From Flavobacterium sp. (GTDB lineage: Bacteria > Bacteroidota > Bacteroidia > Flavobacteriales > Flavobacteriaceae): DNA of 64,000 nt. Of the stretch, positions 57,278 to 64,000 are shown one piece after another. Both the position numbers and the translations under genes were made by a program. A model generated the notes under the pieces. The model worked only from the letters and a program-made list of their open reading frames with translations. It had not been told where the DNA came from and made no database searches. Each line of letters starts with the position of its first letter. Position 1 is the first letter of the stretch. The stretch covers positions 186,001 through 250,000 of the forward strand of contig JADGMX010000049.1 of assembly GCA_015234525.1 (NCBI GenBank), in the 5' to 3' direction.

Positions 57278-57405
57278 TGGTATTAATACTATTTTTGTGC
57301 GGTGGTGTGTGTTTTAAGCGCCAAACTTACATTTTAATTTGGGTCAAAAATAAGCAAATAATAAGATTATAATTGACTGTTTCGTATAAATTAACTTTTA
57401 AAAAA

Positions 57406-58563
57406 ATGGGTATTTCACATCATAAAAAAGCACTTTTTCTTCTAACGTTCTTTTGTTTGTCAACTGGGATCTTTGCACAATCCAATAAATTTCGGGTTGC
57501 GCTCGATGCCGGACACGGTGCGAAAGATTTTGGTGCGGTCTATAACGGCGTGATTGAGAAAAACATCGCGCTTTCTGTTGCACTTAAGGTTGGTAAAATT
57601 TTGGAAGCGCATAATGATATTGAGGTCATTTATACCAGAAAGACCGACGTTTTCATTGATCTGATCGAACGCGCCAATATTGCAAACCGTGCAGATGCGC
57701 ACGTTTTTGTGTCGATTCACTGTAACGCGAACAAGAATACTGCGGCCTATGGGACTGAAACCTATGTTATGGGTATGAGTAAAAATGCGTCGAACCTTGA
57801 AGCGGCAAAACGTGAAAACTCGGTTCTGACACTCGAGAAAGATTATAAGGAAAAGTACGGAGGTTTCGATCCGAATTCGCCCGAAACATTAATCGGAATG
57901 ACGCTGATGCAGGAAGAATACCTGGAAAATAGTATTTCGCTTGCCACGAAAATTCAGGATATTTTTACTGATGCGTTACATAAACGCAGTCGCGGTGTGA
58001 AACAGGCGCCATTTATGGTTTTACATAAAGCGTATATGCCGCGAGTACTGATTGAAACCGGATTTATTTCCAACCCCGCTGAAGGTGCTTACTTAGATTC
58101 AGAAGTTGGTCAAAATGAAATTTCAAAAGCTATTGCCGACGCGATTATCAGTTACAAGAAAGAATACTTCGGATCTGGCTCTAATCAGGTTGCATCGACA
58201 ACATCAACCCGTCCGTCACAACGCGTTCCCGACAAACCTGCAGCACCTGTAGTTGACGAAGAAGAAGTTGTGGTTAAAACGCCACCTGTTGCTAAAACTC
58301 CGGTTAAAGCAGGTACGGTTTTTAAAGTACAGCTTGCGGCGAGCAGTACCAAGCTTGATTTAATTCCGTCTAATTTCAACGGATTAAATTCAATTTCAAT
58401 GACTTCTGCAGGCGACCAATATAGATATATGTATGGAGAGGCCGACAGTTACGATGAAGCAAAACGACTGCTTCAGGAAGCAAAAGGTCGTGGTTACAAT
58501 TCCGCTTTTGTAGTCGCATTCAGAGACGGTAAAAAAATAAGTGTTCAGGAAGCCTTAAAATAG
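57406..58563 (+). CDS. N-acetylmuramoyl-L-alanine amidase (Amidase_3) with C-terminal SPOR-like region
   Basis: From ATG 57406 it has 385 residues. After a signal peptide (LLTFFCLSTGIFAQ) the zinc ligands appear in VALDAGHGAKDFG, in the glutamate of GVIEKNI and in VSIHCNANKN. The catalytic glutamate is in LIETGFISNPAEG. A Pro/Val/Thr-rich linker leads to a SPOR-like end (FKVQLAASSTKLDL, EAKRLLQEAKGRGYN), which probably targets denuded septal glycan. It removes stem peptides during cell separation. Confidence 0.92.
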   Translation: MGISHHKKALFLLTFFCLSTGIFAQSNKFRVALDAGHGAKDFGAVYNGVIEKNIALSVALKVGKILEAHNDIEVIYTRKTDVFIDLIERANIANRADAHVFVSIHCNANKNTAAYGTETYVMGMSKNASNLEAAKRENSVLTLEKDYKEKYGGFDPNSPETLIGMTLMQEEYLENSISLATKIQDIFTDALHKRSRGVKQAPFMVLHKAYMPRVLIETGFISNPAEGAYLDSEVGQNEISKAIADAIISYKKEYFGSGSNQVASTTSTRPSQRVPDKPAAPVVDEEEVVVKTPPVAKTPVKAGTVFKVQLAASSTKLDLIPSNFNGLNSISMTSAGDQYRYMYGEADSYDEAKRLLQEAKGRGYNSAFVVAFRDGKKISVQEALK

Positions 58564-58586
58564 CGAGTAGTTCGGAGATTTTACAT

Positions 58587-58594
58587 TAAATTTG
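58587..58594 (+). promoter_or_regulatory. Putative -7 box before mlaD-like gene
   Basis: TAAATTTG, 15 bases before TTG 58610. The track start TTG 58592 lies inside the box. Confidence 0.45.
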
Positions 58595-58609
58595 TTAAAA
58601 ACAGCTATT

Positions 58610-59575
58610 TTGAAAGTTACCAGAGAAGTAAAGACCGCTATATTAGTTATTGCCTCGATTTTATTATTTATTTGGGGTTACACCTTTCTAAAAGGGAAAG
58701 ATTTACTAAACGATTATAAAAATTTCTACGTCAATTATGATAACGTCGAAGGTTTAGGTGTTTCGGCACCGGTAACCATCAACGGACTTGTGGTTGGTCG
58801 TGTGGTTTCGATCACACTTCAGAATTCGGGAAATCTCGTCGTAGAACTTCAGGTTAAAACCGAGTTTCCGATCTCTAAATCGAGTGTGGTAAATATTTAT
58901 GAACCCGGACTTATCGGTGGAAAACAAATTCAGATTGTACCGAATTTAGCTGATACCAATTTGGCTGAATCAGGTGATACGCTTCAAGGCGGTGTAAAGC
59001 CGGGATTGACTTCCCTTGTTGGTGACCGATTGACTCCGCTTCAGGAAAAAGTTGAGAAGATGGTCGTTAGCGCCGATTTGCTTTTGACCAACATCAATAC
59101 CGTTTTCGACGATAAAACCAAGCAAAATATCAGATCGAGTGTCGACAATCTCAATGCTACGTTAGCTGAATTTAGGACTGCTTCTGCAAATCTGAATTCG
59201 ATCATCGCAGTCAATAATACAAAGATCAACAACTCGATGACCAATATCGAAAAGGCGTCTGCAAATTTTGCAGTAGTCTCGGATACGATCGCAAAGGCAA
59301 ATATTGGAAAAACCATTCGCAGTCTCGAACAAGCACTTGCTAAGGTTGACAATCTGATGACAGAAATCGAATCGGGTAACGGCACACTCGGAAAACTAGC
59401 TAAAGATGATGCGCTTTATAATAATTTGGCGAAATCGAGCAGAGAACTTGAACTGCTTCTGCAAGATGTCCGATTAAATCCAACAAGATATATCAATATT
59501 TCCGTATTTGGCAAAAAGAACAAACCTTATACTGCGCCTAAAGTAACAAACGATACCACCAACAACTCTGAATAA
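58610..59575 (+). CDS. MlaD family protein (MCE domain)
   Basis: The probable start is TTG 58610 (KVTREVKTAILVIASILLF), giving 321 residues and one N-terminal membrane helix. The MCE domain spans about residues 35-115 (YDNVEGLGVSAPVTINGLVVG, YEPGLIGGKQIQI). A long helical periplasmic tail with SVDNLNATLAEFRTAS follows. MCE proteins carry phospholipids between membranes. The ABC partners MlaE and MlaF are not nearby. It follows the amidase by 46 bases. Confidence 0.9.
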   Translation: MKVTREVKTAILVIASILLFIWGYTFLKGKDLLNDYKNFYVNYDNVEGLGVSAPVTINGLVVGRVVSITLQNSGNLVVELQVKTEFPISKSSVVNIYEPGLIGGKQIQIVPNLADTNLAESGDTLQGGVKPGLTSLVGDRLTPLQEKVEKMVVSADLLLTNINTVFDDKTKQNIRSSVDNLNATLAEFRTASANLNSIIAVNNTKINNSMTNIEKASANFAVVSDTIAKANIGKTIRSLEQALAKVDNLMTEIESGNGTLGKLAKDDALYNNLAKSSRELELLLQDVRLNPTRYINISVFGKKNKPYTAPKVTNDTTNNSE

Positions 59576-59578
59576 CCG

Positions 59579-60907
59579 ATGAATTATCTTGATAATATTC
59601 TGTTTGCGATCATTCTTGTGATCGGATTTGGATTTTTTACAATTAATGTCAGAAAATTAATCCGCAATATTAAACTTGGTCAGGATGTAAACAGAAGTGA
59701 TAATCCTTCATTGCGTTGGGGAAATATGGCTCGCGTTGCTCTTGGTCAATCCAAGATGGTCAAACGACCGATTGCTGCGTTTTTGCACGTCTTGGTTTAT
59801 CTGGGCTTTATTATCATAAACATTGAACTTCTCGAGATCATCATCGACGGTTTGTTTGGTACGCATCGTGTTTTTGCCTCGCTCGGCGTGGTTTACAACG
59901 TGCTTATCGGATCGTTTGAGATTCTCGCGGTACTGGTATTGATTGCTGTTTTCGTGTTTTTGGCTCGTCGCGATGTGACAAAAGTTAAACGACTTAAACA
60001 CCCGGACCTTTCCGGCCGACCGCAAAATGACGCGCACTACATTTTATATTTTGAAATTGTATTGATGTCGCTTTTTCTTTTGATGAACGCGGCTGATTAT
60101 CATTTGCAGAATGTTCCAGGGGGCATTGAGCACTATGTTCAGGCAGGTTCTTTCCCTATTTCACAATTTATATCACCCATCTTTGACGGAATGGCAATCG
60201 GAACCGTTGTTGTTCTCGAGCGACTTTTCTGGTGGATGCATATTGTCGGAATTCTGATTTTCATGAATTACCTTTACTATTCAAAACACCTTCATATTCT
60301 TTTGGCTTTTCCAAATACATATTACGCTGATTTGGATCCAAAAGGAAAATTTGCGAACCTTGAATCAGTTACTAACGAAGTAAAGTTGATGATGGATCCA
60401 AATGCCGATCCGTACGCGGCTGCTGATCCAAACGCGGTTCCGGCAAAGTTTGGAGCTAGCGATGTAATGGATTTGAATTGGGTGCAACTTCTAAATGCTT
60501 ATACATGTACCGAGTGTGGTCGTTGTACTGATGCTTGTCCGGCGAATATGACCGGAAAGAAGTTGTCGCCTCGAAAAATCATGATGGATACTCGCGATCG
60601 GCTCGAAGAAGTAAGTCGGAATATCGACGCAAATAAAGGCGTGTTCGTGCCGGATGACAAAATGTTGCTTCACGATTATACAACTCCCGAGGAAATTTGG
60701 GCTTGTACTACTTGTAACGCCTGTGTTGAAGAATGCCCTGTTAGCATTAGTCCGCTATCAATTATCATGGATATGAGACGCTTTCTGGTGATGGAACAAA
60801 GTGCGGCTCCAATGGCGCTAAACGGCATGATGACCAATGTTGAGAATAACGGCGCGCCTTGGCAGTACAATCAGCAAGATAGACTTAACTGGAAAAACGA
60901 AAATTAA
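59579..60907 (+). CDS. Membrane-bound 4Fe-4S dicluster protein (HdrC/GlpC-related)
   Basis: The 442-residue protein has an N-terminal half with about five membrane helices, and conserved histidines (LHVLVYLGF, WWMHIVGIL) suggest a haem-type or quinone site. The C-terminal half carries two ferredoxin motifs, CTECGRCTDACP and CTTCNACVEECP. It is related to the electron-transfer subunits of heterodisulfide-reductase-like complexes. With the CCG protein downstream it probably forms a quinone-linked oxidoreductase whose substrate is unknown. Confidence 0.87.
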   Translation: MNYLDNILFAIILVIGFGFFTINVRKLIRNIKLGQDVNRSDNPSLRWGNMARVALGQSKMVKRPIAAFLHVLVYLGFIIINIELLEIIIDGLFGTHRVFASLGVVYNVLIGSFEILAVLVLIAVFVFLARRDVTKVKRLKHPDLSGRPQNDAHYILYFEIVLMSLFLLMNAADYHLQNVPGGIEHYVQAGSFPISQFISPIFDGMAIGTVVVLERLFWWMHIVGILIFMNYLYYSKHLHILLAFPNTYYADLDPKGKFANLESVTNEVKLMMDPNADPYAAADPNAVPAKFGASDVMDLNWVQLLNAYTCTECGRCTDACPANMTGKKLSPRKIMMDTRDRLEEVSRNIDANKGVFVPDDKMLLHDYTTPEEIWACTTCNACVEECPVSISPLSIIMDMRRFLVMEQSAAPMALNGMMTNVENNGAPWQYNQQDRLNWKNEN

Positions 60908-60947
60908 CACGCTCTAACGTTGAGTGATTCAATTAAATATTAGTCTG

Positions 60948-61739
60948 ATGACAGAAGATATTAAAGTACCTACAATGGCCGAAATGCTGGCAGAAGGTAA
61001 ACAACCGGAAGTTTTATTTTGGGTTGGATGTGCCGGAAGTTTTGATGATCGTGCTAAAAAAATAACCAAAGCATTTGTAAAAATTCTTAACCGAGCCAAT
61101 ATATCGTTTGCTGTTCTTGGAACTGAAGAAAGTTGCACGGGCGATCCCGCAAAAAGAGCTGGAAATGAATTTTTGTTTCAGATGCAGGCCATGATGAATA
61201 TCGAAGTGCTGAATGCGTACGAAGCTAAGAAAATCGTTACTGCTTGTCCGCACTGCTTCAATACCTTAAAAAATGAATATCCGGAACTAGGCGGAAAATA
61301 CGAAGTTGTTCACCATACGCAATATCTGAAATCACTGCTTGACGAAGGTCGGTTGACGATTGAAGGCGGCCAATTTAAAGGCAAGCGCATTACTTTTCAC
61401 GATCCATGTTATCTCGGTCGCGCCAATAATATTTATGAAGCGCCCCGCGATCTGATCCGTAAACTCGACGCTGAACTTGTTGAAATGAAGCGTTCCCGAA
61501 CCAACGGACTTTGTTGTGGTGCCGGAGGAGCACAAATGTTCAAAGAGCCAGAACCCGGATTTAAAGACATTAATGTCGAAAGAACCGAGGAAGCGCTCAG
61601 CCTTGAACCAAAAATCATTGCAGCGGGCTGCCCGTTTTGCAATACAATGCTTACCGATGGCGTTAAAAGTAAAGAGAAAGAAAGCGATGTTAAGGTGATG
61701 GATGTTGCCGAACTTATCGCAAATGCTCAGGATTTATAG
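60948..61739 (+). CDS. (Fe-S)-binding protein with CCG domains (HdrB-like)
   Basis: The start is ATG 60948; the track GTG adds eight residues. The 263-residue protein carries two cysteine-rich CCG domains. The first has FWVGCAGSFDD and ends TACPHCFNTLKNEYP. The second has FHDPCYLGRANNI, then GLCCGAGGAQMF and AGCPFCNTM. In heterodisulfide reductases such CCG domains hold a non-cubane Fe-S cluster that handles disulfide or quinone chemistry. It is paired with the upstream membrane protein, 40 bases away. Confidence 0.9.
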   Translation: MTEDIKVPTMAEMLAEGKQPEVLFWVGCAGSFDDRAKKITKAFVKILNRANISFAVLGTEESCTGDPAKRAGNEFLFQMQAMMNIEVLNAYEAKKIVTACPHCFNTLKNEYPELGGKYEVVHHTQYLKSLLDEGRLTIEGGQFKGKRITFHDPCYLGRANNIYEAPRDLIRKLDAELVEMKRSRTNGLCCGAGGAQMFKEPEPGFKDINVERTEEALSLEPKIIAAGCPFCNTMLTDGVKSKEKESDVKVMDVAELIANAQDL

Positions 61740-61772
61740 ACGACCGGTTTTAAACCTTTAACACCAATCACA

Positions 61773-62255
61773 ATGTACGTTCCTTTTGAAAACCTTCCGG
61801 AAGATTCCCGGATTTGGATATATCAGTCTAACCGTAAATTTTCCGATCAGGAAATGGCTGAAATTGACGCAGACACTAATTCCTTTGTCGAACGATGGTC
61901 TGCTCACGGTATTGGGCTCGAAGCATCGTATCTGCTAAAATATAACCGGTTTATCATTCTTGCGGTAAACCGTGAAGTTCAGGCAGCCACCGGATGCTCG
62001 ATCGACGAATCCGTTCGTTTTATCCAAAACCTTGAGCAGAAATACGACGTAGATCTACTCGACAAAATGAATGTCACTTTCAAACTAGGCGATCATGTCG
62101 CGCATAAACCTTTGGCTGAATTTAAAAAAATGGCCAAGGAAAAAGCGGTTTCAGAAAATACGATCGTCTTTAATAATCTTATCAATACTGTTGGCGAACT
62201 TCACGAAAACTGGGAAGTTCCAGCGGCTGAAAGCTGGCACAGCCGTTTCTTTTAA
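61773..62255 (+). CDS. Conserved Bacteroidetes protein often mislabelled ABC transporter ATPase
   Basis: The 160-residue protein begins YVPFENLPEDSRIWIYQSNR and contains REVQAATGCSIDESVRF and KEKAVSENTIVFNNL. I recall this family under the name ABC transporter ATPase in Flavobacterium annotations. No Walker A, Walker B or LSGGQ motif is present, so that name cannot be right. It is soluble, has no signal peptide, and follows the Fe-S genes on the same strand. Confidence 0.8.
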   Translation: MYVPFENLPEDSRIWIYQSNRKFSDQEMAEIDADTNSFVERWSAHGIGLEASYLLKYNRFIILAVNREVQAATGCSIDESVRFIQNLEQKYDVDLLDKMNVTFKLGDHVAHKPLAEFKKMAKEKAVSENTIVFNNLINTVGELHENWEVPAAESWHSRFF

Positions 62256-62267
62256 TTCTTTCCATCA

Positions 62268-64000
62268 ATGAAGTACTGGATTCTTTTTTTGCTTTTGATC
62301 AGCGACTTTGCATCTGCGCAATATAGCAAAGTTGATTTGCCTCTGCGGCGGATGGAAGAAAAGGCGTGGGTCGACAGTGTCTATAACGCGCTTACTTTTG
62401 ATGAACGCGTCGGGCAGTTATTCATGGTTGCGGCTTACTCAAACAAGGATTCAGCGCATATTCGGTCGGTTGAAAAATTGATAAAACAAAATAGTCTCGG
62501 CGGACTCATTTTCTTTCAAGGTGGGCCGTATCGTCAGGCTCGATTGACCAATCATTATCAGTCGATGTCCAAAGTTCCGCTTTTTATCGGAATTGACGCC
62601 GAGTGGGGACTCGCCATGCGACTCGACTCTGTCAATCGTTTTCCGTGGAATATGACTCTGGGGGCGATTGATGATCTGAAACTCATCGAGCGTGTTGGAG
62701 TAGAGTATGGCAAACAAAGCCGACGATTAGGCATTCATTTTAACTTTGCTCCGGTGCTGGATATCAACACTAATCCGCGAAATCCAATTATCGGAAACCG
62801 GTCCTTTGGAGAGGATAAATACAATGTTACTCAGCGAGCATTGGCACTGATGAAAGGGATCCAGAGTCAAGGTGTTTTTGCAACCGGAAAACATTTTCCC
62901 GGACATGGCGACACTGAAGTTGATTCGCATCATACCTTGCCAATCGTGAGTTTTTCACGAGAACGAATCGATGAAATTGAGTTTTACCCTTACAAAAAAT
63001 TATTTGCCGAAGGACTGGCCTCAGTAATGGTTGCTCATTTAAATGTTCCAAGTCTCGAACCTCGCGAGAATTATCCCTCGTCAATTTCATATAATGTTGT
63101 AACTAATATTCTTCAAAAGGAATTGAAGTTTGACGGTCTGATTTTTACCGATGCGTTGAATATGAAAGGCGCGAGCAACTTCAAACAACCCGGCGACATC
63201 GATCTTGAAGCTTTATTGGCCGGAAATGATATTTTGCTGTTTGCTGAAAACGTGCCGTGGGCGCTCGAAAAAATCTGCGTCGCGTACCAGGACAGCATTC
63301 TGACCGAAGAACGTTTGGCACATTCGGTTAAAAAAATCCTGAAATACAAGTACAAAGCGGGACTTGACAGATATACGCCAATCAATTTTAAGAATTTAGG
63401 ACGCGATCTCAACCCGTCGGTTAACGATGCTTTGCAATACACATTGTACGAAAATGCGATCACTGTCATTAAAAACACCGACAGTATTTTACCAATCCGC
63501 GACCTGAAGCGCGAACGGATCGCCTATGTAAAATTAGGAGACGACGCACATTCGCCTTTTCTAACCACGCTTCAAAAATATACGGAGGTTACTGAAGTTA
63601 CAGAGACCGACATGGACAGTCTGCAGGCGATTTTGAAGAATTACTCAACTGTCATCGTCGGTTTTCACAAAGCTGATGGCGCTTGGAAAAATCATGAATT
63701 TAAAGCCGCCGAACTTAAAAAATTAGATGCACTTGCAAGAAATAATAGAGTAATCCTCGATTTATTTGCGAAGCCGTATTCGCTGTTGCCCATTACAAAT
63801 TTTAAAGATATCGAGGGCATCGTCGTGTCTTATCAAAATACTGATGTTTCGCAGGTGGTATCGGCCGAAATAATTTTTGGCGCTGTGGCATCAAAAGGCA
63901 AATTACCGGTCACGATCAACGACGCATTCCCATTAAATTTTGGCATCAACACTAAGAAAGTTGACAGATTAGGTTTTACTGCTGCTGAAAACGTCGGAAT
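62268..64000 (+). CDS. Exported glycoside hydrolase family 3 protein (NagZ-like), 3' truncated by window
   Basis: The frame opens at ATG 62268 and stays open to the edge (577 residues visible), so the ORF track omits it. A signal peptide (ILFLLLISDFASAQ) leads to a GH3 catalytic barrel. FFQGGPYRQARLTN, the histidine motif ATGKHFPGHGDTEVDSHH and the nucleophile aspartate in GLIFTDALNMKGAS match the beta-N-acetylhexosaminidase branch. A second GH3 domain follows from about residue 400. In relatives a beta-lactamase-like serine hydrolase domain may come next; that part is not in view. Confidence 0.9.
   Translation, partial: MKYWILFLLLISDFASAQYSKVDLPLRRMEEKAWVDSVYNALTFDERVGQLFMVAAYSNKDSAHIRSVEKLIKQNSLGGLIFFQGGPYRQARLTNHYQSMSKVPLFIGIDAEWGLAMRLDSVNRFPWNMTLGAIDDLKLIERVGVEYGKQSRRLGIHFNFAPVLDINTNPRNPIIGNRSFGEDKYNVTQRALALMKGIQSQGVFATGKHFPGHGDTEVDSHHTLPIVSFSRERIDEIEFYPYKKLFAEGLASVMVAHLNVPSLEPRENYPSSISYNVVTNILQKELKFDGLIFTDALNMKGASNFKQPGDIDLEALLAGNDILLFAENVPWALEKICVAYQDSILTEERLAHSVKKILKYKYKAGLDRYTPINFKNLGRDLNPSVNDALQYTLYENAITVIKNTDSILPIRDLKRERIAYVKLGDDAHSPFLTTLQKYTEVTEVTETDMDSLQAILKNYSTVIVGFHKADGAWKNHEFKAAELKKLDALARNNRVILDLFAKPYSLLPITNFKDIEGIVVSYQNTDVSQVVSAEIIFGAVASKGKLPVTINDAFPLNFGINTKKVDRLGFTAAENVG

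Overview
The window looks like the chromosome of a member of the Flavobacteriaceae (Flavobacterium or a close relative). The evidence is several promoters of the TTG-N19/20-TAnnTTTG type, a TonB-dependent receptor with an N-terminal carboxypeptidase-like domain, LptD/TamB/MlaD envelope proteins of the Bacteroidetes type, conserved Bacteroidetes-only small families, weak Shine-Dalgarno use, and abundant structured intergenic repeats. Gene content is almost entirely core metabolism and housekeeping. I see no prophage, transposase, CRISPR array, integron or recognisable defence island.

Layout. 0-5 kb: end of a zinc-ribbon gene, tRNA-Val(GAC), a secreted sugar-dehydrogenase-like lipoprotein, a DoxX-like membrane protein, a lipocalin, fumC, and a one-helix small membrane protein. 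5-13 kb: TonB receptor, CPBP protease with menE, and an M1 peptidase coupled to an acyl-CoA carboxylase beta subunit. 13-20 kb: a divergent PiT-like transporter facing a DUF47-pit operon, lpxD, prfB with its programmed +1 frameshift, a threonine aldolase and ybaB. 20-30 kb: oligopeptidase, cysteine-synthase-like enzyme, yebC, gcvT, a HipA-like kinase with DUF3037, hutH, alkB and a RimB-RimK fusion. 30-40 kb: clpC, gyrA, TPR protein, NlpC/P60 hydrolase, thiolase and a Ser-Pro-Arg tRNA cluster. 40-50 kb: a VanX-like dipeptidase, then a six-gene minus-strand run (tsaD, rsmE, DUF4159, AI-2E permease, THUMP-like methyltransferase, secreted hypothetical) divergent from a very large tamB. 50-64 kb: pfkA-gap-N-acetylglucosamine kinase-mgsA, ridA-lptD, then amidase-mlaD-two Fe-S proteins-conserved hypothetical-GH3 (the last cut by the window edge).

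The most unusual signal is not a gene. Eight intergenic elements share a core of conserved arms (GCTGTCGGCTATATC ... GGATGCCGCTTCC) around a middle that differs in every copy. In most copies that middle is self-complementary, which suggests the structure is conserved rather than the sequence. The same core is carried in two different flanking cassettes (type A, six copies; type B, two copies). One A copy supplies the lpxD stop codon. A separate array of twelve in-phase 8-bp units lies next to one A copy.

Functional themes are envelope biogenesis (lpxD, lptD, tamB, mlaD, amidase, NlpC), central carbon flow with a methylglyoxal outlet (pfkA, gap, mgsA, fumC), phosphate uptake, and translation or its quality control (prfB, tsaD, rsmE, RimBK, clpC). 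Start sites were re-chosen from the ORF track where promoter position, overlap geometry or family length argued for it. Family names are from recognition of motifs and overall sequence; no database search was run.
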